The notes: generated from the letters alone by a model not told the origin. A DNA stretch of 64,000 nucleotides from Candidatus Kaistia colombiensis (GCA_029203105.1 CP119318.1:1688501-1752500); one strand, 5' to 3'. Counted from the stretch's first letter, positions 27,150-35,585 are shown. Numbers and translations are program-made.

Positions 27150-27150
27150 G

Positions 27151-27189
27151 GCCGGATTGGCGGCGACTCACCTCGCGCCGCCGGCTTTT
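27151..27189 (+). terminator. Possible terminator after the IclR gene
   Basis: GGCGGC (27159-27164) pairs with GCCGCC (27177-27182). An alternative longer pairing of GCCGG with CCGGC leaves a bulge. TTTT follows at 27186-27189. It may separate iclR from the lactonase gene. Confidence 0.4.
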
Positions 27190-27286
27190 GCAAACTGCCC
27201 CCTTGCCAGCTTTTCGAGCGCTGTGAATGATGCGCTCACCTATGAAATGAACCGGAACGCCAAGTTTCGGCCGGAGGAGATACGCC

Positions 27287-28117
27287 ATGCGGATGATCGA
27301 TACCCACCTGCACCTCGTCTATCAGGAGCGGTTTTCCTATCCGTGGCTGGGCGGCGCACCGGCGCTCAACCGCAATTTCACGCTGGAAGACTACCTGCCG
27401 CAGGCGAAGGCCGCCGGCATCACCGACATGCTCCACATGGAAGTCGATGTCGCCGAGGCGGATATCGAGCCCGAGACGGCCTTCGTCACCGGCCTTGGCC
27501 AGGGCGTGATCGGCGCCATCGCCGCCTGCCGGCCCGAGAGCCCGGATTTCGCCGGCCAGCTTGAGCGCCTCGCCGCCAATCCGAAGGTGCGTGGCCTGCG
27601 CCGCATCCTGCATGAATCGCCGGACGAGCTTGGCCAGCAGCCGATCTTCGCGGAAAACATCAAGCGGCTCGCCGCGCACAAGCTGACCTTCGATTTCTGC
27701 GTGCTGCCGCGCCAGATCCAGATTGCGATCGCCATCGCCAAGGCCGCGCCCGACGTGCAGTTCGTCGTCGATCATTGCGGCGTCCCTAACGTCAAGGACA
27801 AGGCGTTCGAGCCCTGGCGGACCAACATGTCGGCGATCGCCGAACTGCCGAACGTCGCCGCCAAGGTCTCCGGCGTCATCGCCTATGGCGATCCGGTCAA
27901 CTGGACGGTCGATGACCTGCGCCCGTTCGTCGAGCACACGATCGGCGCCTTTGGCTGGGATCGCGTCGTCTGGGGCTCGGACTGGCCCGTCTGCACGCTG
28001 ACCGCCGATCTCGGCCGCTGGGTCGCGGCAACGCATGAGATCATCGCGGGCGCGAGTGACGACGAGAAGGCCGGCCTGCTTCACCGCAATGCCGAGCGCA
28101 TCTATCGGCTCGCCTGA
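27287..28117 (+). CDS. Amidohydrolase-family sugar lactonase (L-fuconolactonase-like)
   Basis: A 276-residue metal-dependent hydrolase of the amidohydrolase 2 group (COG3618-like). Metal ligands are visible as MIDTHLHL (H7, H9), VVDHCGVP and WGSDWP. Known members include L-fucono-1,5-lactonase and related lactonases that open aldonolactones. The RhaM-like mutarotase next door and the dehydratase/KDF-dehydrogenase-like pair across the regulator fit a lactone-opening step. Substrate assignment is inferred. Confidence 0.82.
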   Translation: MRMIDTHLHLVYQERFSYPWLGGAPALNRNFTLEDYLPQAKAAGITDMLHMEVDVAEADIEPETAFVTGLGQGVIGAIAACRPESPDFAGQLERLAANPKVRGLRRILHESPDELGQQPIFAENIKRLAAHKLTFDFCVLPRQIQIAIAIAKAAPDVQFVVDHCGVPNVKDKAFEPWRTNMSAIAELPNVAAKVSGVIAYGDPVNWTVDDLRPFVEHTIGAFGWDRVVWGSDWPVCTLTADLGRWVAATHEIIAGASDDEKAGLLHRNAERIYRLA

Positions 28118-28132
28118 GTTCAAATACTCGGT

Positions 28133-28225
28133 CGTCATCCCGGGCGAAGCGAAGCGTAGACCCGGGATCCATGTAGCCGCCTGCTGCCGAGTGCCGAATG
28201 GATCCCTGCTTTCGCAGGGATGACG
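28133..28225. repeat. Interspersed palindromic repeat, family 1, copy b
   Basis: Begins CGTCATCCCGGG and ends GGGATGACG. The left half carries ACCCGGGATCCATG, and the right half ATGGATCCCTGCTTTCGCAG with its own small stem. It fills most of the gap between the lactonase and mutarotase genes. Confidence 0.82.
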
Positions 28226-28270
28226 GCCGCGACAGCTGCCAGAAAACGAAACAACGGGAGGAAGAACATC

Positions 28271-28600
28271 ATGCAGCGCATGGGAAACGTCATCGGACTG
28301 CAGGACGGGGCAATCGCCGAATACAAGCGCCTGCACGCCGACGTCTGGCCGGGCGTGCTGGCCAAGATCGCCGACTGCAACATCAAGAATTATTCGATCT
28401 ACCTGAAGGAGCCGGAAAACCTGCTCTTCGCCTATTTCGAATATCACGGCACCGATTTCGCCGCCGACAGCGCCAAGATGGCGGCCGATCCGGTGACGCA
28501 GGAATGGTGGGCCGTCTGCATGCCGCTGCAGAAGCCGCTCGACACCCGCAAGGAGGGCGAGTGGTGGGCCGGCATGGAAGAAGTCTTCCACATCGACTGA
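28271..28600 (+). CDS. L-rhamnose mutarotase family protein
   Basis: A 109-residue protein of the RhaM family (dimeric alpha/beta barrel) that interconverts alpha and beta anomers of L-rhamnose; relatives act on L-fucose. The family pattern is clear: IAEYKRLHADVWPGVLAKI, NYSIYL, LFAYFEYHG, and a WWAVCMPLQ segment. ATG 28271 follows GGGAGGAAG. Its presence supports a free 6-deoxy-hexose or similar aldose as the pathway substrate. Confidence 0.9.
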   Translation: MQRMGNVIGLQDGAIAEYKRLHADVWPGVLAKIADCNIKNYSIYLKEPENLLFAYFEYHGTDFAADSAKMAADPVTQEWWAVCMPLQKPLDTRKEGEWWAGMEEVFHID

Positions 28601-28604
28601 GGGC

Positions 28605-28660
28605 AAGCCCCTCACCGAACCCTCTCCCGCTCGCGGGAGAGGGGGCAGTCCGGCGCCCGT
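28605..28660. repeat. Interspersed repeat, family 2 fragment, with hairpin
   Basis: Contains CCCCTCACCGAA, then CCCTCTCCCG (28620-28629) and CGGGAGAGGG (28634-28643), a perfect 10-base stem with loop CTCG. The CTCACC and CTCTCCC/GGGAGAG modules recur at 31612, 35586 and 46029. Confidence 0.6.
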
Positions 28661-28682
28661 CGCCGAGCCAATCGAGGTTTTC

Positions 28683-29774
28683 ATGACGTCCTTCGACCCC
28701 GCATCGCTTGCCCAGGCCTGGCCGCTTCCGAGCGCGCCGCGCCCGATCGTCATCATCGGCGCCGGTGGCATCGTCAATGACGCGCACCTGCCGGCCTATG
28801 CGCTGGCCGGCTTCCCTGTCGCCGGCATTTTCGACCGCGATGTCGGACGGGCCAAGGCGCTGGCCGAGGCATGGGGCGTGCCGTTCCTGCGGGCGCTGGA
28901 CGAGGCCGTCGCCGTGCGCGACGCGGTGTTCGACCTGGCGACGCCGCCGGCCGCGCATCTGGAGATCCTGCGCCGCCTGCCCAAGGGCGCGACCGTGCTG
29001 ATCCAGAAGCCGATGGGCCGCGATCTCGACGAGGCGACTGCGATTCTGAAGCTTTGCCGCGAGCGCCAGTTCAATGCTGCCGTCAATTTCCAGCTCCGCT
29101 TTTCGCCGATGATGCTGGCGGTCAAGGATGCGCTGCAGAAGGGACTGCTCGGCCGGCTGGTCGATGTCGAGATGCATCTGAATCTCGTCACGCCCTGGCA
29201 CCTGTTCCCGTTCCTGAAGGGGATGTCGCGCGTCGAAATCGCCGTCCATTCGATCCACTATCTCGACCTGATCCGCGGCATGCTCGGCAATCCGACCGGC
29301 ATTCATGCCCGCACGCTGGGCCACCCCGGCAATGAGCTGGCGCAGACGCGCACCTCGGCGATGCTCGATTTCGGCCCAGACGTCCGCTGCACGCTGTCGA
29401 TCAACCACGACCATGATTTCGGCCGCAAATTCCAGGACGCGACCTTCCGCTTCGAGGGCGACCAGGGCGCGGCCTCGGTCAAGCTCGGCCTATTGCTGAA
29501 CTATCCGGAAGGCGAGCCGGACGAACTCTGGATCACGGCTGCACGGGGCGCGAACGCCGACTGGCGGCAAGTGCCGCTGACGGGCGGCTGGTTCCCCAAC
29601 GCCTTTGCCGGCGTGATGTCGAATTTGCAGCGCTTTTCTGCCGGCGAGGACGAAAGCCTGGTCACCTCGGTCGAGGATGCCTGGCACACCATGGCGTTGG
29701 TCGAAGCGGCGTTCCGCTCGGCCGCCGAGCCGGCGACGCCAGTGCCGCAACAGCCCGGATCGGGCGTGGCCTGA
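28683..29774 (+). CDS. Gfo/Idh/MocA family oxidoreductase
   Basis: A 363-residue NAD(P)-dependent sugar oxidoreductase. The nucleotide-binding motif is VIIGAGGIVNDAHLPAY; the conserved Lys is in LIQKPMGRDLDEA (usually EKP), and FNAAVNFQLRFSPMM begins the substrate domain. In this operon it may oxidise an aldose to its lactone ahead of the lactonase, or act on a keto-acid intermediate. The sequence alone does not decide. Confidence 0.83.
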   Translation: MTSFDPASLAQAWPLPSAPRPIVIIGAGGIVNDAHLPAYALAGFPVAGIFDRDVGRAKALAEAWGVPFLRALDEAVAVRDAVFDLATPPAAHLEILRRLPKGATVLIQKPMGRDLDEATAILKLCRERQFNAAVNFQLRFSPMMLAVKDALQKGLLGRLVDVEMHLNLVTPWHLFPFLKGMSRVEIAVHSIHYLDLIRGMLGNPTGIHARTLGHPGNELAQTRTSAMLDFGPDVRCTLSINHDHDFGRKFQDATFRFEGDQGAASVKLGLLLNYPEGEPDELWITAARGANADWRQVPLTGGWFPNAFAGVMSNLQRFSAGEDESLVTSVEDAWHTMALVEAAFRSAAEPATPVPQQPGSGVA

Positions 29775-29778
29775 TCAA

Positions 29779-29834
29779 ATCAATCAATGCGTCCGCGGAT
29801 CGAAACTTGATTTGTGGATGAGTGAATGATTGAT
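29779..29834. promoter_or_regulatory. AT-rich promoter region with inverted repeat before the second MaoC gene
   Basis: ATCAATCA (29779-29786) and TGATTGAT (29827-29834) are perfect inverted arms 40 bases apart in an unusually AT-rich gap. AGGGAGGA precedes the gene start. This suggests a separate, regulated promoter for the MaoC/CoA-transferase genes within the rightward gene set. Confidence 0.4.
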
Positions 29835-29864
29835 ATATGAATTATTCTTTAGGGAGGATGAGCC

Positions 29865-30425
29865 ATGGCAGCCGAGACATTTGCCCCAACCGTCGGTGTG
29901 GAATCGACGCATCCAAAGGACATGCCAAAGGAGCATTCCGACCTTCCGGTCTGGAATGCGGAAAACTGGCTGTATGAGGATTGGCCGGTCGGCCAGAAGA
30001 TCCGTTCGCTGCGCCGCACGATCGGCGAGGGCGAGTCGCACCTCTTCAACACGCTGGTCGTCGACATTCATCCCTACGTCCAGGATCAGATGTTCGCCGA
30101 AAGCGAAGGCGTGTTCGGCCGCCGGCTCGTCGCAGGCGCCTTCGTCTTCTCGGCCGGCCTCGGCCTCGTCGCGACGAACTGCGTCAACGCCTTTTCCTAT
30201 GGGTACGACAAGCTCCGCTTCATCAAGCCGGTCTTCATCGGCGACACCATCTACACGATCCGCACCAACATCGATAAGCGGCCGAAATACGAGAAAATGG
30301 GCCTGATCCGCGCGGCCTATGAGGTCTACAAGGGCGACGGCGAGCTGGTGCTTTACTGCGAGCATCTGCAGACCGTCCGCTACCGTGATGCAACCGCGTT
30401 CGCCGATCAGGTCGAGAAGAAATAG
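29865..30425 (+). CDS. MaoC family protein lacking the usual catalytic His (second of two)
   Basis: A 186-residue hot-dog-fold protein related to the first MaoC protein (19288-19740), sharing SYGYDKxRFxKPVFIxDTI. In the hydratase motif region it reads VVDIHPYVQDQMFA: the Asp (D67) remains, Asn is replaced by His, and the position of the catalytic His is Val (V72). It may be an inactive partner of the first MaoC protein, a thioesterase-like enzyme, or a hydratase with a shifted active site. The CoA-transferase gene follows after 5 bases. Confidence 0.82.
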   Translation: MAAETFAPTVGVESTHPKDMPKEHSDLPVWNAENWLYEDWPVGQKIRSLRRTIGEGESHLFNTLVVDIHPYVQDQMFAESEGVFGRRLVAGAFVFSAGLGLVATNCVNAFSYGYDKLRFIKPVFIGDTIYTIRTNIDKRPKYEKMGLIRAAYEVYKGDGELVLYCEHLQTVRYRDATAFADQVEKK

Positions 30426-30430
30426 GCCCA

Positions 30431-31588
30431 ATGTCCCAGTCCGATTTGCCACTCGACGGTCTGCTCGTCGTTGATCTCAGCCAGTTCCTGTCCGGCCCCT
30501 ATTGCGCGCTGCGGCTTCTCGATCTTGGCGCTCGCGTCATCAAGATCGAGCGCCCGGATGGCGGTGATCTCTGCCGTCGCCTGTACCTGACCGACACCGA
30601 GATCGGCGGCGATTCCACGCTCTTCCATGCGATCAATCGCAACAAGGAGAGCTATGCCGTCGACATGAAGAACCCGGTCGAGCTGGAGAGCCTGAAGAAG
30701 CTCCTGGCTAGGGCCGATGTCGTTATGCAGAACTTCCGCCCCGGCGTGATCGACCGCCTCGGCCTCGGCTACGAGACGATCAAGGAAATCAATCCCGACG
30801 TCGTCTATGGCTCGATCACCGGCTATGGCGACGAGGGTCCGTGGGTAACCCGTCCCGGCCAGGACCTGCTGGCGCAGGCGCGTTCCGGCGTTACCTGGTT
30901 GAATGGCGACGAGGGCCAGGGGCCGGTGCCATTTGGTCTCGCCATCGCCGACATGCTGGCGGGCGCGGCGCTCTGCCAGGGTGTTCTGGCGGCGCTGGTC
31001 AAGCGCGGCATCTCGGGCAAGGGTTCGCATGTCGAGACCAGCCTGATGGAAGCGCTGATCGACTTCCAGTTCGAGGTGCTGACGACGCATCTGAACGATG
31101 GCGGCCGCAAGCCTTCGCGCGCCAATTTCCGCAGCGCCCACGCCTATCTCTCGGCGCCGTACGGCATCTATCCGACCAAGGACGGCTTCCTCGCCGTCGC
31201 CATGACGCCGATCCCGAAGCTCGCCGACCTGCTCGATATGCCGGAGCTCGATCTCTATCGCGATACGCCGAAGAGCTGGTTCTCCGAGCGCGACGCGATC
31301 AAGCGCCTGATCGCCGACAAGCTGGCGACCGAGACGACCGAGCATTGGCTCGCGATCCTCGAGCCGGCCGATATCTGGTGCGCCAAGGTGCTGGAATGGC
31401 CCGAGCTGCTTTCGAGCCCCGGCTTCACCGCGCTCGACATGCTGCAGACCGTGGAGCGCGCCGACAATGTCCGCGTCGTCACCACGCGCTCGCCGATCCG
31501 CGTCAACGGCAAGCGCCCGCCTTTGTCGCGCGCCGCGCCGCGCATCGGCGAGCACACCGACGAGATCCGGGCCGAATTCGGCCTGTGA
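30431..31588 (+). CDS. CaiB/BaiF family CoA-transferase
   Basis: Class III CoA-transferase of 385 residues. It begins PLDGLLVVDLSQFLSGPYCALRLLDLGARVIKIERPDGGD, the family hallmark, and keeps the catalytic Asp in AIADMLAG (D174). Such enzymes move CoA between organic acids through an aspartyl-CoA intermediate. The tight link to the MaoC gene suggests formation and then hydration or dehydration of an acyl-CoA made from the cluster's acid product. Confidence 0.9.
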   Translation: MSQSDLPLDGLLVVDLSQFLSGPYCALRLLDLGARVIKIERPDGGDLCRRLYLTDTEIGGDSTLFHAINRNKESYAVDMKNPVELESLKKLLARADVVMQNFRPGVIDRLGLGYETIKEINPDVVYGSITGYGDEGPWVTRPGQDLLAQARSGVTWLNGDEGQGPVPFGLAIADMLAGAALCQGVLAALVKRGISGKGSHVETSLMEALIDFQFEVLTTHLNDGGRKPSRANFRSAHAYLSAPYGIYPTKDGFLAVAMTPIPKLADLLDMPELDLYRDTPKSWFSERDAIKRLIADKLATETTEHWLAILEPADIWCAKVLEWPELLSSPGFTALDMLQTVERADNVRVVTTRSPIRVNGKRPPLSRAAPRIGEHTDEIRAEFGL

Positions 31589-31611
31589 GGGAGTACAGCC
31601 GCTGGCATCCC

Positions 31612-31737
31612 TTCACCTCTCGCCTCAAGGGAGAGGTCGACGGCGAAGCCGGCGGGTGAGGGTTTAGGGAACTATCCGGGTGAGGCCGTAAACCCTCACC
31701 CGGACCTGCGGTCCGACCTCTCCCTCAGGGAGAGCTG
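31612..31737. repeat. Interspersed palindromic repeat, family 2, copy a
   Basis: The core is GGGTGAGGGTTTA (31654-31666) and TAAACCCTCACCC (31689-31701), perfect 13-base inverted arms, flanked by CTCTCCC/GGGAGAG modules on both sides. It aligns base for base over much of its length with the copy at 35586-35670. It fills the gap between the CoA-transferase and the next gene. Confidence 0.82.
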
Positions 31738-31789
31738 AAGGCCTGTTTTCAATGCCAGCCATGATCCGGCGCTGCGACGCTCGGAAGTC

Positions 31790-32950
31790 ATGTCCGAGGG
31801 GGAAGAGATTTTGACCAAGCCGATCACGCTCAAGGGCATGACCTGGAGCCATCCGCGCGGCTACGACCCGGTCGTCGCCTGCGCCGAGCTGTATCTGAAG
31901 GAAACCGGCGTTTCCGTCGAATGGGACAAGCGCTCGCTGCAGGATTTCGAGAGCTTCCCGGTCGAGGAGCTGGCGCGCGCCTATGATCTGATCGTCATCG
32001 ATCATCCGCATGTCGGCCAGATCACCAAGGAAGGCTGCCTGGCGCCGCTCGACGTCGCCGGCCGCGAGGCCGAGCGCGAGGCGCTGGCCGCCGGTTCCGT
32101 CGGCGCGTCCTACAAGAGCTACACCTGGCAGGGCCATCAGTGGGCTTTCCCGATCGACGCCGCGACGCCGGTTCTGGCCTATCGTCCCGATTTGATCGAG
32201 ACGCCGCCGACGACTTGGGACGAAGTTCTGGCGCTGGGCGCCGGCAAGGCGCTGGTGCCGTTCCGTGCCCCGCATTCGCTGATGAGCCTCTATTCGCTCT
32301 GTGCCAATCTCGGCCGTCCGTGCGATGTCACCGGCGTGGGCAATCTGATTGACCCCGAGACGGGCGTTCGCGTCTACGAACTGCTGCAGAGCCTTGCCGC
32401 CAACGGCATGGCCGATTTCGACAGCGATCCAATCGAAGTGTTCGAGAAGCTGGCGGCCGAAGGTTCTGATATCGCCGTCGCGCCGCTGCTCTATGGCTAT
32501 GTCAGCTATGCGACGGACGGCTTCCGGCCGCACCGGCTCGCCTTCGCCGACATGCCGGTGCTGGGCTCGAATGGCCCGGTCGGCTCGGCGCTTGGCGGCA
32601 CCGGCATCGCCGTTTCCGCCTATTCGGAAAACCGCGACGCGGCCATCGATCTTGCCTATTGGCTCGCCAGCGCCGATATCCAGCGCGGCCCCTATGCTTC
32701 GAATGGCGGCCAGCCCGGCCATGCGACGGCGTGGGAAGATCCTGCAGTCAACGCGCCGACGCACGGCTTCTACGAGAACACGCGGCCGACGCTGGAAGGC
32801 GCCTGGCTGCGCCCGCGCCACAATGGCTACATGGCGTTCCAGGACGCCGCGGCGAAGCGCATCAATGTGGCGCTGAAGGCCGGCGAGCCCGGCGCGGCGC
32901 TGATCGCCGAGCTCAACCTGCTGTTCCGCCGGAGCTTCGCTAACGCGTGA
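31790..32950 (+). CDS. Solute-binding-protein-like protein without signal peptide
   Basis: A 386-residue protein with the extracellular solute-binding protein family 1 fold pattern (YLKETGVSVEW, ELARAYDLIVIDHPHVGQI, AFPIDAATPVLAYRPDLI, and the C-terminal tandem of GTGIAVSAYSENRDAAIDLAYWLAS). There is no signal peptide or hydrophobic N-terminus from either possible start: ATG 31790, or TTG 31811 with GGGAAGAG just ahead. No permease genes adjoin it. It is codirectional with the MaoC and CoA-transferase genes. It may be a cytosolic binding or enzyme subunit for the same pathway; its function is unknown. Confidence 0.78.
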   Translation: MSEGEEILTKPITLKGMTWSHPRGYDPVVACAELYLKETGVSVEWDKRSLQDFESFPVEELARAYDLIVIDHPHVGQITKEGCLAPLDVAGREAEREALAAGSVGASYKSYTWQGHQWAFPIDAATPVLAYRPDLIETPPTTWDEVLALGAGKALVPFRAPHSLMSLYSLCANLGRPCDVTGVGNLIDPETGVRVYELLQSLAANGMADFDSDPIEVFEKLAAEGSDIAVAPLLYGYVSYATDGFRPHRLAFADMPVLGSNGPVGSALGGTGIAVSAYSENRDAAIDLAYWLASADIQRGPYASNGGQPGHATAWEDPAVNAPTHGFYENTRPTLEGAWLRPRHNGYMAFQDAAAKRINVALKAGEPGAALIAELNLLFRRSFANA

Positions 32951-33079
32951 CACGGAATTGGGGGGCTGGTTTTGGCCGGCTCCCGCCATTCTTCGTCCAG
33001 CTGGGCATGATCTGAAATGCGGCGACCGCTCGGAGCTGCGATTGTCGCCCGATCGCGACGTCGGCCGATTCCGAAAAGT

Positions 33080-33090
33080 AGCGAAACGCT
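33080..33090. promoter_or_regulatory. Possible operator upstream of the LacI-family regulator
   Basis: AGCG-AAA-CGCT is a short palindrome 55 bases before the regulator start. It has LacI-like symmetry but weak length; self-regulation is only a suggestion. Confidence 0.25.
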
Positions 33091-33145
33091 CTAAGATTGA
33101 GGCTCGTGTCGAGTCCGTGCGCAGGCGGCGAGAGGAGCAGTTTCG

Positions 33146-34183
33146 ATGGCGGATTCCGGCAGGCGCGACCCGAACACACCGCGCATCAGCATGAAGGAGA
33201 TCGCCCGTCGCGCCGGTGTCGCGCCGATGACCGTGTCGCGGGCGCTGGCCGATCCCGACAAGGTGTCGCCCGATACGCGCGCCCGCGTGCTGGCCGTGAT
33301 CGAGCGCGAGGGCTTCATCCGCAACCAGATCGCTTCGGCCATGTCGTCGACGCCGAGTCGCCGCCGCATCCTCGGCACCATGGTGCCGCCGCTGATCAAT
33401 TCCGGCATCGCCGAGCAGGTGCAGGGCATGTCGGATGCCTGCCATGAGGCGGGCTACCAGCTCCTGCTGATCCAGGGCGCCTTCGATCCCGAAGGCGAGG
33501 AGAAGGCGATCCGCGCGCTGCTCGGCTGGCAGCCGGCCGGGCTGATCCTGCAGGCTTTTGTCACGTCAGATTCGGCGCGCAGCCTGCTGGCCGCCGGCGA
33601 GGTCGCGGTGGTGGAGATCAGCGAGATCCGCGGCCACGAGCCAATCGACATGGCGGTCGGTGTTTCGAATTTCGATACCGCCTACGCCATGACCCGCCAT
33701 CTGGTCGGCAAGGGCTATCGTCGCATCGGCTTTGCCTCGACGCCGGTGCATGGCAATGACCGTTTGCAGCAGCGGCGAATTGGTTATCGTCAGGCGTTGG
33801 TCGATCATGGCAATCTCTATCCGCAGACTCTGGAGATCGAGGTGCCGATCACCGCGCAGGGCGGCGCCGAGGCGCTTGCCGCGTTGTCGGCCCGCGATCC
33901 AGAGCTCGACGTGCTGTTCTGCTCGTCCGATACGCTGGCGATCGGCGCCGTGCAGGAGTGCCACAGGCGTGGCTGGAAGATCCCCGAGCGGATGGCGATC
34001 GCCGGCTATGGCGACATGGACCTCGCTGCCGAGCTCTATCCACGCCTTACCACGCTGCGGGTGCCGCGCTACCAGATGGGCCGGCGCGCCGTCGAGCAGA
34101 TGCTGCGCCGGCTGAAGGGCGAGGCGGAGCTGCCGCGCATCGTGCCGATGGAATTCGAGATCATCGAGCGCGAAAGCGCCTGA
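33146..34183 (+). CDS. LacI family transcriptional regulator (gluconate GntR-like)
   Basis: A 345-residue repressor with the LacI helix-turn-helix near the N-terminus (ISMKEIARRAGVAPMTVSRALADPDKVSPDTRARV) and a periplasmic-binding-protein-like effector domain (from about residue 65). The pattern is closest to LacI-family regulators of gluconate or other sugar-acid genes (GntR of E. coli). A palindrome at 40492-40507 that closely resembles the E. coli GntR operator lies upstream of the SDR/transketolase operon and is its most likely target. It converges with the amino-acid-type permease genes. Confidence 0.9.
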   Translation: MADSGRRDPNTPRISMKEIARRAGVAPMTVSRALADPDKVSPDTRARVLAVIEREGFIRNQIASAMSSTPSRRRILGTMVPPLINSGIAEQVQGMSDACHEAGYQLLLIQGAFDPEGEEKAIRALLGWQPAGLILQAFVTSDSARSLLAAGEVAVVEISEIRGHEPIDMAVGVSNFDTAYAMTRHLVGKGYRRIGFASTPVHGNDRLQQRRIGYRQALVDHGNLYPQTLEIEVPITAQGGAEALAALSARDPELDVLFCSSDTLAIGAVQECHRRGWKIPERMAIAGYGDMDLAAELYPRLTTLRVPRYQMGRRAVEQMLRRLKGEAELPRIVPMEFEIIERESA

Positions 34184-34187
34184 GCGG

Positions 34188-34862
34188 TCAGGCGAGCGCC
34201 GCGCGACCGCGCCCCTCCACCTCCAGCTGCCGTTCGAGATGGAGCGCGAGCAGCGACATCGGCCAGCAGAGCGCGAAATAGATCAACGCCACCGAGCCGA
34301 ATACCAGCATCGGCTCGAAGGTGACGGTGTTGATCATCGTTGCCGTGCGGGCGAGTTCGGTCAGGCCGATCAGCGAGGCGACCGAGGTGGTCTTCACGAT
34401 CTGCACCATGAAGCCGACCGTCGGCGGCAGCATCAACTTCAGCGCCTGCGGCAGGATGACGAGGCGGAGGGTCTGCAGATGCCGCAGGCTGAGCGCCTTC
34501 GCCGCCTCCCACTGGCCGTGCGGGATCGCCTCGATCGAGCCGCGGAAGATGTCGCCGAAGAAGGCTGCGGCATTGAGCGTGAAGGTGATGGCCGCCGCCG
34601 TCCAGGGATCGGGGCTGAGCCCGATGAAGGCGGTGCCGTAGTAGGCCATGAAAAGCTGGATCAGGATCGGCGTGCTCTGGAAGAAGCGGATATAGCCGGC
34701 CGCGATCATCCGGACGGGTCGCCTGGCGCTGATGCGCAGCGCCGCGATCACGAGGCCGAGCGCGCCGCCGCCGGCGAAGGCGATCAGCGACAGGAGGATC
34801 GTCCAGCGGGCCGAGAGCAGCAGGAAGCTGAACTCGCCGAAGCCGAATTCGCGCAGGTTCAT
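34188..34862 (-). CDS. Polar amino acid-type ABC transporter permease (second)
   Basis: HisM/GlnP-type permease of 224 residues, with about five membrane segments and the EAA loop QWEAAKALSLRHLQTLRLVILPQA. It is the last gene of a three-gene importer set (binding protein, permease, permease). The gene ends 5 bases from the converging LacI gene. Confidence 0.9.
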   Translation of the reverse strand: MNLREFGFGEFSFLLLSARWTILLSLIAFAGGGALGLVIAALRISARRPVRMIAAGYIRFFQSTPILIQLFMAYYGTAFIGLSPDPWTAAAITFTLNAAAFFGDIFRGSIEAIPHGQWEAAKALSLRHLQTLRLVILPQALKLMLPPTVGFMVQIVKTTSVASLIGLTELARTATMINTVTFEPMLVFGSVALIYFALCWPMSLLALHLERQLEVEGRGRAALA

Positions 34863-34874
34863 CGTCCCATCCCC

Positions 34875-35543
34875 CTAGATCTTCCAGCGGAAGAAGATGC
34901 GCGAGAAACCCTGGAACAGCAGGCTGAAGGCCTGCACGAGGACGAAGTAGACGACCGCCACGGTGATATAGACCTCGAAGGAGCGGAAGGTCTGCATCAC
35001 CATGTTGTTGGCGATCGCTGTCAGTTCCTCGGCCGCGATGGCCGAGATGATGCTTGTACCGAGCAGTTGCAGGATGAACTGGCCGCACAGCGCCGGATAG
35101 ACGGCCCTGAGCGCCTGCAGCAGCAGGATGCGGCGGACGATCTGGATCGGCTTCAGCCCGAGTGATTTCGCCGCCTCGATCTGCCCGGCCGGGATCGACT
35201 GGATGCCGGCGCGCAGGATCTCGGTCGCATAGGCACCGAGATGGATCGACAGCGCCAGGATCGCCGCGGCGCTGCTGGAAAGCTTCAGTCCCAGGAAGGG
35301 CAGGGTGAAGAAGACGAAATAGAGCTGGATCAAGAGCGGCGTGTTGCGGATCAGCTCGACATAGGCGGCGACGGCGGCGGAGAGCCAGCGCGGCCCGAAG
35401 CTGCGCGTCACTGCGCCGAGCAGCCCGATGGCGAGGCCGAGCACCATCGACACGCTCGCGAACCAGACGGTCAGCCAGGCGCCGTGGATCAGTTCCTCCG
35501 AGCGGATCAGGATCGGGCCGAACTGGAAGACGTAGCTCTGCAT
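34875..35543 (-). CDS. Polar amino acid-type ABC transporter permease (first)
   Basis: HisM/GlnP-type permease of 222 residues starting MQSYVFQFGPILIRSEELIHG; its EAA loop reads QIEAAKSLGLKPIQIVRRILLLQAL. I chose ATG 35543 because the longer open frame upstream comes from the family 2 repeat. Twelve bases separate it from the second permease gene. No ATPase gene is adjacent. Confidence 0.9.
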   Translation of the reverse strand: MQSYVFQFGPILIRSEELIHGAWLTVWFASVSMVLGLAIGLLGAVTRSFGPRWLSAAVAAYVELIRNTPLLIQLYFVFFTLPFLGLKLSSSAAAILALSIHLGAYATEILRAGIQSIPAGQIEAAKSLGLKPIQIVRRILLLQALRAVYPALCGQFILQLLGTSIISAIAAEELTAIANNMVMQTFRSFEVYITVAVVYFVLVQAFSLLFQGFSRIFFRWKI

Positions 35544-35585
35544 GAGGCCGTCCGATCGGGTTCTGTCTTTGCGGCGCGAAGGGCC

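Noticed and set aside
31664..33445. 593-codon minus-strand open frame
   Set aside because: Opposite the signal-less binding-protein-like gene and the LacI helix-turn-helix; composition is typical of antisense frames and it crosses repeat DNA.
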